Shown here: positions 7,196 to 16,910 of the stretch, in pieces | Layout: every line of letters begins with the position of its first letter | Position numbering within the stretch: position 1 is the first letter of the stretch | Source: Methanocella_A sp963769045 | GTDB lineage: Archaea > Halobacteriota > Methanocellia > Methanocellales > Methanocellaceae | Assembly (NCBI GenBank): GCA_963769045.1 | Contig: CAVYKK010000013.1 | Span: 62,001-126,000 of the forward strand | Reading direction: 5' to 3' | DNA length: 64,000 nt | Translations under genes and position numbers: made by a program | The notes under the pieces: model-generated | What the model was told of the DNA's origin: nothing | Databases searched by the model: none | What the model saw: the letters and a program-made list of their open reading frames with translations, nothing else

Positions 7196-9364
7196 ATGAT
7201 GGACCGGGCCGAGACCGATTTACGCAGCCAGATCCACAGTTCGCACACTCAGGCGAAGGACATCTCGGACGCGCTGGTCATCCGGGAGAGGAACATTACG
7301 CTGGTGACGCTGCGCAACGGGGATATCCCCCTCGAGGACAATTACGGCTACGGCCTTTACTATCACGACACGCGGTTCCTGAGCGGCTATATACTCAGGA
7401 TCAACGATAAAGCGCCCACGAACATCCTGTCCAGCGACGAAAAGGGTTATGCTTCGGTGACCGTGCTCACCAACCCGGAGCTTCGTGACATGAACGACAG
7501 GCCGGTCGATAAGACCACTATCGGCATTCGCCGGGACAGGTTTGTCGCAGGCCTGCTTAGCGAGGTCGTCTCGATCGAAAATTTCAACAATTTTCCCGTG
7601 TCTGTCGAAATCTCCATGCGGTTCGACTCGGACTTCGACGACATCTTTACCATCCGGGGTATCACCCGGGGCAGCGACGGGACAGTGGAGGCGCCGACTT
7701 ACAATGACGGCACGCTTATACTGCCCTATAAAGGCAAGGACGGCCATCAGCGTAACACCGTCATTGCCCTCGACCCGGCGCCGTCGGACGTAAGCGGTGG
7801 CACTTGCCTGTTTTACATGTCGGTCGGGCCCAAGAAGATGGAAAAGATCACGCTGGAGATCCGGGTCGAAGACATCCCGCCGGAAGAAAAGTACCAGCCC
7901 AAACAGATCCCGCTGGCGCGGCGTCTCAAGATGGTCAAAGCGTCATACGTCGAGACCATGGAATGCTGCAGCAACGTGCAGACGAACAATCATATCTTCA
8001 ACAAGGTCTTCCTGCGGAGCCTGTCGGACTTGCGGATGTTGTATATGCTGGACGCCGGGGACGTCTTTTACTCGGCGGGGGTGCCATGGTACGATGCGCT
8101 CTTCGGGCGCGACTCAATCATCTCGTCTATACAGGTGATACCGTATAACCCGACCATATCGAAGAGCACGCTTCAGCTGCTGGCGAGGTATCAGGGTAAG
8201 GTAAGCAACGCCTGGCGGGATGAAGAGCCGGGCAAAATCCTGCACGAGATGCGTGTCGGCGAAAAGGCCAGCCTGAACGAGATACCGCAAAATCCGTACT
8301 ACGGCAGCGTGGACTCGACTCCACTGTTCCTGATAGGGCTGGCGGAACACATCGACTGGACCGGGGATATGGGCCTGTTTCACGACCTTGAAGGCAATGT
8401 AAAGGCGGCGCTCGCGTGGATCGATGCCTTCACGGATAAGGACGGTTTCCTCCGGTATAGCGAACGGTCGTCGTTCGGGCTGTATAACCAGGGCTGGAAG
8501 GACTCGTTTGACTCCATCTCGCATGCCGACGGCTCGCTGGCCAAATCCCCGATTGCGCTGGCCGAAGTGCAAGGGTACGTCTACATGGCGAAACGCCGGA
8601 TAGCCGTGCTGTATGACCGGCTGGGCATGGGTGACCGGGCGAAGAAGCTCCGGAAGGACGCGGCCAATCTCTTCTGGCAGTTCAACGAAAAGTTCTGGAT
8701 GGAGGACAAAAAGTGCTATGCCCAGGCGCTGGATGCCAATGGCCAGTGCGACGTGATCTCGTCCAACCCGGCTCAGGCCCTCTGGGGCGAGATCGTGGAC
8801 TGGAAGAAGGCTGAAGTCATGATCGGCCGGCTGTTCGAGGACGACATGGACAGCGGATGGGGCATCCGGACGCTGTCCTCGAAGGAGATACGGTACAACC
8901 CACTGGGCTATCACAACGGCTCGGTCTGGCCGCATGATAACTCGCTGATCGCCATGGGCCTCGGCAAGTACGGGCACAAGGACGAGCTGACGCATTTGTT
9001 CACCAGCATGTACGAGGCGGCCGGCTTCTACCCGATCTACCGCCTGCCTGAGCTGTTCGGCGGCTTCCACCGGGAAGAGTACGACATACCGATCAAGTAC
9101 CCTGTCGCCAACAGCCCCCAGGCCTGGGCTTCCGGGGCAATACCATATATGCTGACCGCATCGCTCGGCTTCGTGCCGGACGCCCTCGGGCAAAAACTGA
9201 CGCTGGTCAAGCCAACGCTGCCTGACTGGCTACAGAGAGTCACGATCAACAGCATACACATCGGCAACGGGGCAGCGAAGCTTGAGTTCCAGCGGGTAGG
9301 CGAGAGCACGCTGGTTAACGTGATGGAAAAACGCGGTAACCTCGAAGTAGATATCGTATATTAG
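7196..9364 (+). CDS. Glycogen debranching enzyme-like protein (amylo-alpha-1,6-glucosidase)
   Basis: The 722-residue protein has an N-terminal beta domain of the GDE_N_bis type (LVIRERNITLVTLRNGDIPL...GLYYHDTRFLSGY, residues 25-70). The C-terminal (alpha/alpha)6 barrel belongs to the amylo-1,6-glucosidase/trehalase-like group: WYDALFGRDSII, DEEPGKILHEMRVGE, YGSVDSTPLFL and SVWPHDNSLIAMGL. These enzymes hydrolyse alpha-1,6 or related glucosidic bonds in storage or compatible glucans. The acidic residues of the RDEEPGKILHE stretch are candidates for catalysis. Start ATG 7196 lies five bases after the upstream oxidoreductase stop. No other glycogen gene is nearby, so the substrate is uncertain. 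Confidence 0.85.
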   Translation: MMDRAETDLRSQIHSSHTQAKDISDALVIRERNITLVTLRNGDIPLEDNYGYGLYYHDTRFLSGYILRINDKAPTNILSSDEKGYASVTVLTNPELRDMNDRPVDKTTIGIRRDRFVAGLLSEVVSIENFNNFPVSVEISMRFDSDFDDIFTIRGITRGSDGTVEAPTYNDGTLILPYKGKDGHQRNTVIALDPAPSDVSGGTCLFYMSVGPKKMEKITLEIRVEDIPPEEKYQPKQIPLARRLKMVKASYVETMECCSNVQTNNHIFNKVFLRSLSDLRMLYMLDAGDVFYSAGVPWYDALFGRDSIISSIQVIPYNPTISKSTLQLLARYQGKVSNAWRDEEPGKILHEMRVGEKASLNEIPQNPYYGSVDSTPLFLIGLAEHIDWTGDMGLFHDLEGNVKAALAWIDAFTDKDGFLRYSERSSFGLYNQGWKDSFDSISHADGSLAKSPIALAEVQGYVYMAKRRIAVLYDRLGMGDRAKKLRKDAANLFWQFNEKFWMEDKKCYAQALDANGQCDVISSNPAQALWGEIVDWKKAEVMIGRLFEDDMDSGWGIRTLSSKEIRYNPLGYHNGSVWPHDNSLIAMGLGKYGHKDELTHLFTSMYEAAGFYPIYRLPELFGGFHREEYDIPIKYPVANSPQAWASGAIPYMLTASLGFVPDALGQKLTLVKPTLPDWLQRVTINSIHIGNGAAKLEFQRVGESTLVNVMEKRGNLEVDIVY

Positions 9365-9460
9365 CACCCTGGTCAGGCCGGTCTGACCGTCGCGGCCGGG
9401 CTGACAGGCGCTCGCGCGTGCGAACGACCATGCGAGCTACCGGATTCAACTCTAATAAAG

Positions 9461-10798
9461 TTATATCATCAATATAGCGATGGCCAGTCCGGAGGTCACC
9501 ATGACGGCGGCCATCCCTATCGTGTATTTCCCGAACTTCTTTGTGCCAAAGTAGTAAGCGTAGACCACGCGGATGCCCAGGTTTACGAACACGGCGATGA
9601 GGATGGCGAATACGGCGACCCGGGGCAGGATGGACGCCCCGTTGGCGAGCTGAGAAGCCGATATGGTGATCGCATCCGTAGTAACCAGCCCCGAGAACAG
9701 GGACGTAATGTACAGGCCTGCGCTGGAGGCATAGTAGTTCGCTACCTTCGAGACGGCGAGGGTTACCGCGGTGAGCAGGCCAAAGGTCAGCGCCGGCCGG
9801 ATGCTGAACGGGCTCCCCAGCCGTATCGCCTGGCCGGTATGTATAATGTGCTTGCTGCGGATGTAAAAGTACGACGCCACGAACAGGCCGGCGATGAGCA
9901 TGACGCCCAGCGGCAGGTAGATGTAATAGAGCAGCCGGGGGCTGATCACCAGCACGACGAACGCTACCCGTAACAGCATGACGACGTTGGCCAGCGTAGA
10001 CGCGGTCATCGCTTCCATCTCCAGGTTGGGGATGTTCCGGGTGTTCGCGCCCATCGTGGTGGTCACGGCCGTACTGGAGGCCATCCCGCCGACGATGCCG
10101 GTCAGCGCCAGGCCGGCGGACGGCCCGAGCCACTTGACCAGGAAGTAGCCGATGTAGCTGATGCCCGAAATGAACACTACGAACAGCCAGACCTGCTGGG
10201 GGTTGAAGAGCGCTTCCATCCCCGGGTATGGCAGCCCGTAGTCATGGTTCGGAAGGATGGGGAGGATGACGATGGCGATGAGTGCGAACAGCAGCGAGTC
10301 ATAGAACTCTTCTTTTGGTATCTTATGGGTGAACTCGTGAAGCTGTTGTTTGAACGCGAGAATGATGGTCGTCACCACGGCCAGGATGATCACAACGCCC
10401 GGGTCGAAGAACGCCAGGGCGCCCATCAGGAAGGTCAGGATGACGCTGATCTCCGTCGTGAACCCGAGGTGCTGCTGGATGCCGGTCGACCGGTAGTAGG
10501 CAAGGCCCAGCAGCGTCATGATCGCCAGCAGCGCTACCCCTAAGATGAAATAGCCGTAAGGGTTTATCATCAGCGCCGTACCCGCGGGCGTCCCGATGCT
10601 GTTCGAGGCCAGATACGCAGCGACGCCGCCGATCAGCCCTGACAGGCCAAAGGTCCGCAGCCCGGCGAACTTGACGTTGGTCATCTTTTCCTGGGCGATC
10701 TCCCGCTCGAAGCCCACCATCAGGCCGATGGCCAGCGCAAGAAGAAGCTTCCACAGCGGATCAAGGGCCGGCGAAACGTAGGGTATGATGTCGACCAT
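9461..10798 (-). CDS. MgtC/SapB and DUF4010 multi-spanning membrane protein
   Basis: A 445-residue integral membrane protein with about 12 hydrophobic segments. The N-terminal third matches the MgtC/SapB family (LLLALAIGLMVGFEREIAQ...FAGLRTFGLSGLIGG) and the remainder is the DUF4010 domain (SGISYIGYFLVKWLGPSAGLALTGIVGGMASSTAVT is its hallmark region). The function of this fused family is unknown; MgtC relatives affect magnesium and membrane-potential homeostasis in bacteria. It is convergent with the debranching enzyme, 96 bases apart, and has no operon partner. The start is the first Met before the first helix. Confidence 0.88.
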   Translation of the reverse strand: MVDIIPYVSPALDPLWKLLLALAIGLMVGFEREIAQEKMTNVKFAGLRTFGLSGLIGGVAAYLASNSIGTPAGTALMINPYGYFILGVALLAIMTLLGLAYYRSTGIQQHLGFTTEISVILTFLMGALAFFDPGVVIILAVVTTIILAFKQQLHEFTHKIPKEEFYDSLLFALIAIVILPILPNHDYGLPYPGMEALFNPQQVWLFVVFISGISYIGYFLVKWLGPSAGLALTGIVGGMASSTAVTTTMGANTRNIPNLEMEAMTASTLANVVMLLRVAFVVLVISPRLLYYIYLPLGVMLIAGLFVASYFYIRSKHIIHTGQAIRLGSPFSIRPALTFGLLTAVTLAVSKVANYYASSAGLYITSLFSGLVTTDAITISASQLANGASILPRVAVFAILIAVFVNLGIRVVYAYYFGTKKFGKYTIGMAAVMVTSGLAIAILMI

Positions 10799-11096
10799 CG
10801 GTTATTTGTTTGCATCCTCTCGAATAAATACGTTGTTATGCGATGGCAGTATGTACGACATTAAAACACGGCCTGCTGCAGGCATTTATTCTTCGAGAGA
10901 AAGCACGTTTGCAGGCATATGCCCGCCCCTATACCGGTCCAACATAACAAACCTGGCATTAAGGGTATGTCTGGTGCTGTTGCTATTGCAGATATTGCAT
11001 AAATATTAAACAAAAATCCTGAGAAAAATATGATATACGAAGACTAATCTCCGTATTCTGTTTAACTTGATGTCACAAAACTGGTTGTGAAAAGGT
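10799..11096. other. Intergenic region with no gene seen
   Basis: About 300 bases upstream of the MgtC-like gene and downstream of the small zinc protein. It is AT-richer than the flanks and holds an 11-base near-palindrome, cctgctgcagg, near 10872. A plus-strand frame of 74 codons (10785-11009) has no ribosome binding site or family features and is not called. Confidence 0.5.
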
Positions 11097-11273
11097 TTAG
11101 AACCGGGGCTTCCTGTGCTTGGGAAGGCAATCCTGGCAATAGACAGGCCTGCCCTCAGTGGGCTTGAAGGGTACTTCGCATTCCTTACCGCAGTCAGAAC
11201 AAGTCGTCTTGCTCATTTCTCTCGGGCCGCCGAAGCTGCGCCTCGGGCCGCCCCTAAATCCGCTGTCTCTCAT
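11097..11273 (-). CDS. Small CxxC zinc-ribbon-like protein, 58 residues
   Basis: The reverse strand from ATG 11273 to TAA 11097 encodes 58 residues. After a Gly/Arg-rich N-terminus (FRGGPRRSFGGPRE) comes TTCSDCGKECEVPFKPTEGR and then VYCQDCLPKHRKPRF. The C-x2-C-x3-C and C-x2-C pairs form a zinc ribbon of the type widespread in archaea and some bacteria (CxxC-containing proteins with the ECEVPFKPTEGRPVYC signature). The role is unknown; nucleic-acid binding is plausible from the RGG-like start. A TATA-like stretch, ttttatac on the minus strand near 11322-11330, fits its promoter. An internal Met at residue 20 is an alternative start. Confidence 0.75.
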   Translation of the reverse strand: MRDSGFRGGPRRSFGGPREMSKTTCSDCGKECEVPFKPTEGRPVYCQDCLPKHRKPRF

Positions 11274-11389
11274 TGTAATTACTCATGCAGGCTGAACCTG
11301 CAATAAATTAGACACGAGCATAGTATAAAAATGTATTCCACGTCCCGGTATGCCTGCAGGCAGAAGCCCCGGCACCAATAATTCAATCG

Positions 11390-11704
11390 CTACTCCTGAT
11401 TGCCGGCGATATCCCGGAACCAGTGGATGTACAGCATCTGCTCGGGTTCCCAGCGTCCGGCGTGGCTGTCCTTCCAGCTCCGGATGAAGTCCTCGGGTGT
11501 GCTGTAGTTTTCCAGCCGGTAGTACGTGTTGGCGATGGTGCCCATGGAACGCTCGCTGACGTCTATGAGCTCGTAGTGATTCCCGTTAACGTGGAATGTA
11601 TCCCAGGCCCGGCCAAGCGGGGCGCTCCTGAAAACGTGGCGTGTCCCTTCTTTGAGAATATTCTCAAGCTCGTCGCATGTCAGATGCAGGTCAACGTCTT
11701 TCAT
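11390..11704 (-). CDS. Conserved hypothetical protein, possibly ASCH/PUA-like
   Basis: A 104-residue soluble protein starting at ATG 11704, behind a strong GAGGAGGAGA ribosome binding site. The frame continues upstream, but the extra N-terminus (rich in Lys/Pro/Cys) overlaps the next gene's 3' end and looks non-coding. The product, starting MKDVDLHLTCDELENILKEG and containing NGNHYELIDVSERSMGTIA and HAGRWEPEQMLYIHWFRDI, is globular with no signal or cysteine motif. The small beta/alpha pattern faintly resembles ASCH domains that bind RNA, but I cannot assign it. It is on the same strand as the binding-protein pseudogene upstream. Confidence 0.6.
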   Translation of the reverse strand: MKDVDLHLTCDELENILKEGTRHVFRSAPLGRAWDTFHVNGNHYELIDVSERSMGTIANTYYRLENYSTPEDFIRSWKDSHAGRWEPEQMLYIHWFRDIAGNQE

Positions 11705-11834
11705 TTGCGTCTCCTCCTCGCTCCCGGCGAAAATGCATGGACTGTCTCTATCGAAGCCGGGTACTTGATGCTGTTCCGTTGATTTGCCAGCTATCTCCGG
11801 ACCGGCATCCCGTAACGTCGGTTTTTTGCAGCTA

Positions 11835-12789
11835 TCAGGTTTTTTTAGCATACAGTTCCGGGTGTATCGTCTCCGCCATCGCCGTGGCCGCAGACCCTAA
11901 CCTCGGCCCGGGCCGGCCGACCAGGTCGTAGTCGACGGAATACACTTTGCCATTCTTCACTGCAGCAAGATTTTGCATCCACGGCCCGGTACCGTTGCGC
12001 AGACTGTCAAAAGTCGCCATGGTCCAGTCCGTCAGCGGGACGATGATCATGTCAGGATTGGCCGCTGACGATCTCGGACGGCGTCATCACAGGGCCGGTA
12101 GCCACGTTGCGGCCGCCAGCCGCCTCGATCAGGTCGCCCATATACCCGCCCTTGTCGGCCACATAGCTCGTGTTGCCGAGGGTGATGATCATGAGCACTG
12201 CGGGCTTGCTGCTCGCATTCAATCTCGCAGTCCTGCTGGTGGCGTTGATCACGTCCGCCCTCATGGCCTCGGAAAGCTTCTGTGCCCGGTCAGGCACGCC
12301 GAACAGGTCCCCGAACATCTTTATGGTGCGATATGTGTCAGTGACGTTGTCCGGGTGGGTGCTGAAAGGCTTGAGCCCGGCCGCGGTGAGGTTATCAATG
12401 GTGCTGGCAGGCGTGAACTGCCCGACCAGTACGAGATCGGGCTTAGCCGCGATGACCTTGTCCTCGCTGACGTTCGTCATGCCGCCCATCGTCGGCTTAG
12501 ACTTCGCCGCCCCGGGGTAGTTGCTGTAGACGTCAACGCCGACCACCCGGTCCCCCAGGCCCAGCGCGAACAGTATCTCCGTATTGGACGGCGCCAGTGA
12601 GACAATGCGCTGCGGCGTGGTGTTGAACGTCATCGTATGGCCTAAGTCATCCGTCAGCGACATGGGGAACATCGTCCCTGCAGTCTGCGTAGATGCATTT
12701 CCCTGGGGGGCGGAACTCGTGCAGCCGCTGAGGATGACGGCACACAACAGTATGGGAATCAGTATTAGCAGCGATTTTCTCGGGGCCAT
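11835..12789 (-). pseudogene. Frameshifted ABC transporter substrate-binding lipoprotein (BtuF/FecB-like)
   Basis: The first 245 codons (12789 down to 12052) encode a lipoprotein: signal LLILIPILLCAVILSGC with lipobox cysteine, then IVSLAPSNTEILFALGLGDRVVGVD and AKPDLVLVGQF, typical of periplasmic-binding proteins for cobalamin or iron chelates. The frame then stops, and the expected continuation MIIVPLTDWTMATFDSLRNG...KNGKVYSVDYDL...PELYAKKT is in another frame (12050-11835). The joint reads IVSG-QS-stop. Removing one base at about 12060-12063 restores IVSANPDMIIVPL, and the total length of 955 is 3n+1, so one extra base explains it. It is either a true lesion or a sequence error. No permease or ATPase of this importer type is adjacent. 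Confidence 0.85.
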
Positions 12790-12948
12790 CGGGGATGCTC
12801 CTGGCTATTTGCCCTATCAAGTTCGACGCTCGCGGCATTATCGGTAACTGACTGAAAAAACGGATTATTTCGGGTTTTTATCCGGATTTCCCCGCAGGAG
12901 AGTTCCGGGCCGGAGTTCGCGCGTGCGAAGGTGAACAGCCCGTCGTGC

Positions 12949-14895
12949 TTATTGGACGGCGTTGCCCGAAGCGTGCCCGTTGCCGTTGTCGCCGTGGCCC
13001 TGCTCGAAGGCCAGCAACGTGCCGAAGACGCCCTTCTTCGCGGCGAGTTCCTCGTGGGTGCCGATCTGGGCAATACGGCCGTCCTCGATGGCGATGATCC
13101 TGTCTGCGATATCGGTCAGTGACATACGGTGGGAGATGATGAAGGTGGTCTTGCCTTTCATGAGCTCGTCCAGCGAGTCCTTCAGGTACATCTCGGTCTC
13201 CGGGTCGATGGCCGAGGTCGGCTCGTCGAGTATCAGTATCGGGGTGTCCTTGAGGAACGCCCGGGCGATGGAGATGCGCTGCCGCTGGCCTACCGATAGT
13301 TTGGTGCCCCGCTCGCCGATCAGAGTCTCATATCCCTGGGGCAGTTTCGCGACGAACTCGTGTATGTGCGCCTTCTGCGCGGCGCGGATGACGTCTTCCT
13401 TTGAGGCATCGAGCCTGCCGTATTTGATATTGTTCTCCACGGTGTCGTTGAACAGGAAGATGTCCTGCGAGACGATGCTGACCTGCTGCCGCAGCCAGGC
13501 GTGGTTCAGCTCGTTCAGGTCGGTGCCGTCCAGCGTTATGCGGCCGGACTTCGGGACGTATAATTTCAACAGCAGGCTGACCAGCGTCGACTTGCCCGCG
13601 CCGCTATGGCCGACCAGCGCCACCGTCTCGCCGGGCTTCACGTCGAAGCTCACGTTTTGCAGCACCGGCGCCTTGTCGGCATCATAGGCGAAGGACACGT
13701 CCTCGAACTTGATGGCGCCGGTAACGGCTACCGGCTTCTTCAGGGGCAGGTCCTTCTCGTCCCACTCGAACTCGGGCGTGACGCTGAACATCTCCTTCAG
13801 CCGGTCCATGGACGCGAACACCGGCTGGAACGTGAGATACGTGTAGAACAGCGTGTTTACGGCGGCAGACAGGAACACGATGTATGAGATGAAGGTGACG
13901 TAGTCGCCGATGGTCATACGGCCGGCCTGGATGTCCTGTGCGCCGAACAGCATGATGACCAGCAGCATCCCGAACATCGTGCCACGCATGAACGTGCTGG
14001 CCACGGTGATCAGTACCAGCTTGCTTATCCTCGCATCGATCACGTCCCGCAGCCGGAGCGAGACTTTACCGACTTCTTTCTTCTCAGTAGCATAGGACTT
14101 CACCACCTCGGCCCCCGAAATGGCCTCCTGCATGCTCTGGGAGACCACTGAGCTGGACTCCCGCTCCCTGTAGCTCAACGCCCTGATGCGGGTGGAGAAC
14201 AGGAACCGGACGACGAGGTAGGCCGGTATGGTGATAGCGATGAGGGCGGCCAGCCCGACATTAAGCGACATCAGGATGGCAATGCCGAACACGATATAGA
14301 ACGCGCTGGAGATAACCTGCGTCAGCGCATCGGAGAACATGTACTGGAGCATGCCGACGTCGTCCGATACCCGCGACATGAGATAGCCGGTCTGCTTGTT
14401 CTTGATGAACGAGAGCGGGAACCGCAGCACGTGGTCGAACAGGCTGGTCTGCAGGTTGAAGGTCAGCTCCTGCTGGTAGACCGCGGTGAGATATCCTTCC
14501 ACGATGTAGAGCAGCCCGTACAGGACGCCGGCGACGGCCAGCCCGAGCACGACGAAGCTGATAGAGCCCAATAAATCGATGGCCTGTGTGGCGTATGCTC
14601 CGAGCCCGAGTAGCGACAGGAGGCCTGTAAAGCCGCTGTAGCCGGTCTTTAGGATAACGAAGTCGATGAATATCTTGCTCGTCAGCGGCACGACGGCACG
14701 CATGGCCGTGGTGGCGATGACCAGCAGCAGGCTGATAGCGCCGATCTTCCATACCGGGCGGACGAACTGGAAGAAGAACCCTAGATCTTTCAGCCGAAAC
14801 TGTACCTTAGGAGGCCTGGGGGCCTGCAAAATGGATTTTACGCTCGCTATACCTTTTTTGATTTTATCTGATAAAGAACTGATACTGATGAACAT
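12949..14895 (-). CDS. ABC exporter, fused membrane and ATPase domains (MsbA/LmrA type)
   Basis: The 648-residue half-transporter has six N-terminal membrane helices (about 45-340) and a C-terminal ATPase. The ATPase has Walker A GHSGAGKST, Q-loop VSIVSQDIFLFND, signature LSVGQRQRIS, Walker B ILILDEPTSAID and switch histidine IISHR. It should work as a homodimer exporting lipids, drugs or peptides. The C-terminal tail is GHGDNGNGHASGN. It lies 159 bases upstream of the lipoprotein pseudogene on the same strand, but the two belong to different transporter classes. The start ATG 14895 precedes a lysine-rich cytoplasmic segment. Confidence 0.93.
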   Translation of the reverse strand: MFISISSLSDKIKKGIASVKSILQAPRPPKVQFRLKDLGFFFQFVRPVWKIGAISLLLVIATTAMRAVVPLTSKIFIDFVILKTGYSGFTGLLSLLGLGAYATQAIDLLGSISFVVLGLAVAGVLYGLLYIVEGYLTAVYQQELTFNLQTSLFDHVLRFPLSFIKNKQTGYLMSRVSDDVGMLQYMFSDALTQVISSAFYIVFGIAILMSLNVGLAALIAITIPAYLVVRFLFSTRIRALSYRERESSSVVSQSMQEAISGAEVVKSYATEKKEVGKVSLRLRDVIDARISKLVLITVASTFMRGTMFGMLLVIMLFGAQDIQAGRMTIGDYVTFISYIVFLSAAVNTLFYTYLTFQPVFASMDRLKEMFSVTPEFEWDEKDLPLKKPVAVTGAIKFEDVSFAYDADKAPVLQNVSFDVKPGETVALVGHSGAGKSTLVSLLLKLYVPKSGRITLDGTDLNELNHAWLRQQVSIVSQDIFLFNDTVENNIKYGRLDASKEDVIRAAQKAHIHEFVAKLPQGYETLIGERGTKLSVGQRQRISIARAFLKDTPILILDEPTSAIDPETEMYLKDSLDELMKGKTTFIISHRMSLTDIADRIIAIEDGRIAQIGTHEELAAKKGVFGTLLAFEQGHGDNGNGHASGNAVQ

Positions 14896-15077
14896 GCTGA
14901 CTGTTTCTTTCCTCGATGATGTATTCTCTGGTCGTGACGATCAGGATAAAGTCGGCCGGGGTTAATTAGTTTCTGTCAGATGTAAGCGGAAGATGGGAAA
15001 ACCGATCGATAACATACGCCAGGCATGGAAGATGTTTTTAAACTATGGACTTCATACACACTGAAAGGAAGGTATTC

Positions 15078-15485
15078 ATGACGGGGGACAACAAGAGCCT
15101 GATCGCCTATTGTGGGCTGTACTGCTGTGACTGTACGAACTACAAAGGCGAGGTCGCCGACCTGGCCCGGGACCTGCGGAAGAAGCTGCGGGAAGCGAAG
15201 TTCGAACGGACGGCAAAGGCGCTGGCGCCGGTCTTCAAGGAATATGCCGACTACGACAAATGCTACTCGACGCTCGGCGCCATGGTGCGCATGCGCTGCG
15301 GTAAGGGATGCCGCAACGGCGGTGGCAACCCGGGCTGCAAGATCAGGACCTGCGCGGTGAAGAAAGGCCTGGACGGCTGCTGGGAATGCGAGGACTTCGA
15401 GTCCTGCGTGAAGTTCACCTTCCTCAAGACGGTCCACGGCGACGCGTGCCTGAAGAACCTGCGCCGGCTGGCGAAGAACGGGTAA
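15078..15485 (+). CDS. DUF3795 cysteine-rich protein
   Basis: This 135-residue protein begins MTGDNKSLIAYCGLYCCDC, followed by MRCGKGCRNGGGNPGCKIRTC and DGCWECEDFESC. The conserved cysteine pattern YCGLYC-x2-C...C-x3-C...CxxC...C is that of DUF3795, found mainly in methanogens and clostridia. It may bind zinc or an Fe-S cluster; no activity is established. ATG 15078 follows GAAAGGAAGGT at proper spacing; the frame 33 bases further upstream lacks a binding site. It is divergent from the ABC exporter across about 180 bases. Confidence 0.82.
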   Translation: MTGDNKSLIAYCGLYCCDCTNYKGEVADLARDLRKKLREAKFERTAKALAPVFKEYADYDKCYSTLGAMVRMRCGKGCRNGGGNPGCKIRTCAVKKGLDGCWECEDFESCVKFTFLKTVHGDACLKNLRRLAKNG

Positions 15486-15607
15486 TCGGCCTTCGTCGAT
15501 GGAAAAAGAGACTGGTGACCGGTCCGGGCGATTGACAAGGCCAGGGCTGAAAAAAAGTATATTGCTCTACCGATTTTGCGCCCGCGCGCGAAGGCGGCCG
15601 CTGCTAC

Positions 15608-16258
15608 CTATTTCACCAGATCGCTCTCGTTCGCCAGCAGCAAATATTCCTTTGCCCGGTTCTCGTCCATGGTCTCGAACTCTTCGTAGTACTGGCCAAC
15701 GGCCTCGAAGTCTTCCGGCGCCTGCAGGTACACCAGCGACGCCACCAGCTTCAGCTCGTCGACGATCTCGGCCGGCAGCACCGGCGTAACGATCACGACG
15801 TCTGCGGGCCCCTGGTCTCGGATGGCCTCTACCGCGGCGATCATGGTAGCGCCGGTCGCTATGCCGTCGTCCACGACGAATACCGTCCGGCCGAACAGCT
15901 TGGGAAAGCTGCCCAGGCCGACGCGGAGATCGTCCAGCATCCGGTTCATCTCGGCCACGATATGCCTGGCCTCGCCGCCGATGTACTCCCGGGAGACCTG
16001 GAGCCGGTCGATCATGGCCTGGTCGATCATCACGGCGCCGTTCCAGGTGACCGCCCCTATGGCCATCTCCGGGTTAGAGGGCGCGCCGATCTTCTTGGCC
16101 ATGACAAGGTCCAGCGGTGCTTTGAAAGCCCGGGCGATCTCGTAGCCTACCGGGATACCGCCCCGGGGTATGGCCAGCACGATGACGTCCCGTCCCCGGT
16201 ATGCCTGTAGCTCTTTCACCAGCCGTTTTCCTGCGTCCGATCGGTTCGTGAACTTCAT
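15608..16258 (-). CDS. Phosphoribosyltransferase domain protein
   Basis: The 216-residue protein has the type I PRTase fold: VIVLAIPRGGIPVGYEIARAF near residues 26-46 and the PRPP-binding loop VFVVDDGIATGATMIAA (about 128-144). The subgroup (RSDAGKRLVKEL... and VASLVYLQAPEDFEAVGQYYEEF) is the one often annotated predicted phosphoribosyltransferase and seen alone or fused to hydrolases. It should use PRPP or act on a nucleobase, but the base is unknown. It is followed 12 bases... upstream by the 136-residue unknown gene on the same strand, so the two are likely cotranscribed. Confidence 0.85.
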   Translation of the reverse strand: MKFTNRSDAGKRLVKELQAYRGRDVIVLAIPRGGIPVGYEIARAFKAPLDLVMAKKIGAPSNPEMAIGAVTWNGAVMIDQAMIDRLQVSREYIGGEARHIVAEMNRMLDDLRVGLGSFPKLFGRTVFVVDDGIATGATMIAAVEAIRDQGPADVVIVTPVLPAEIVDELKLVASLVYLQAPEDFEAVGQYYEEFETMDENRAKEYLLLANESDLVK

Positions 16259-16270
16259 ACTATCGAGCCT

Positions 16271-16681
16271 TCAGGCAGTTACCTCAGTAGTCCTGGTCGG
16301 CTGCTTGAGCCCCTTGATCATCTCAGAAAGTGTCACCGTCGTGATGTACTTATGGAGCTGGAGGAACCCGCCGATGCGATCGAAAGACCTCACCTTACCC
16401 TGTATGGACTTCTGGGTCCCGTCGTCCGGCACCACGAAGATCAGGTGGTCGCAGTCCGACCACAGCGAGCACATGGCGTTTTCCGTAATGATATCCGGCG
16501 CCACGTCGCCGCTAAACGGCAGTATCTGTACGGCGAACTTCATCTCCGGCAGGTTCGGGTGTTCCTGCCGTGACCATACCTGGGCAATATTGCCAACTCC
16601 GAGGTTCACGTTGTGCTCGATCTTGTAGCCCAGCGCGTTGCCCACGTCCTCACAGGCCGCGTCCATGCTTTGAAAGTCCAT
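16271..16681 (-). CDS. Conserved hypothetical protein, 136 residues
   Basis: A soluble alpha/beta protein, start MDFQSMDAACEDVGNALGYK, with a central strand-rich stretch KFAVQILPFSGDVAPDI and CDHLIFVVPDDGTQKSIQGK. It shows no signal peptide, membrane helix or metal motif. The order (helix, strands, DHLIFVVP strand) faintly recalls restriction-endonuclease-like or DUF folds that handle DNA, but no catalytic signature can be pointed to. It ends 12 bases before the phosphoribosyltransferase start, suggesting an operon. Function unknown. Confidence 0.6.
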   Translation of the reverse strand: MDFQSMDAACEDVGNALGYKIEHNVNLGVGNIAQVWSRQEHPNLPEMKFAVQILPFSGDVAPDIITENAMCSLWSDCDHLIFVVPDDGTQKSIQGKVRSFDRIGGFLQLHKYITTVTLSEMIKGLKQPTRTTEVTA

Positions 16682-16910
16682 GACTCACTCTACCTCCGGC
16701 TAATGCAGGTTCGATGTCCAGTATGAAAGATATTAACGCATCTGTTCGAACTTCAGCAAGAACAGATGAGTCCGCATCGAAAAAGAACTTGCCAAATGAA
16801 GTAGCGGAAAGACGGCGACCTGCGGCATCCGCGATTTGAAATATTGCCCCGCTGTTTTTTTCGATGAGTATTAATAACTCGAAGCAACAAATGATAATGG
16901 AGAGAAAAGC

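Noticed and set aside
8114..9193. Long minus-strand open frame (359 codons) opposite the debranching enzyme
   Set aside because: It is the mirror of a clearly coding plus-strand gene in GC-rich DNA, with no family motif. Similar long frames opposite glyA (22806-23756), the aminotransferase (31176-32309), pyrG (53925-54839) and the GlcD-like gene (58961-59863) were rejected for the same reason.
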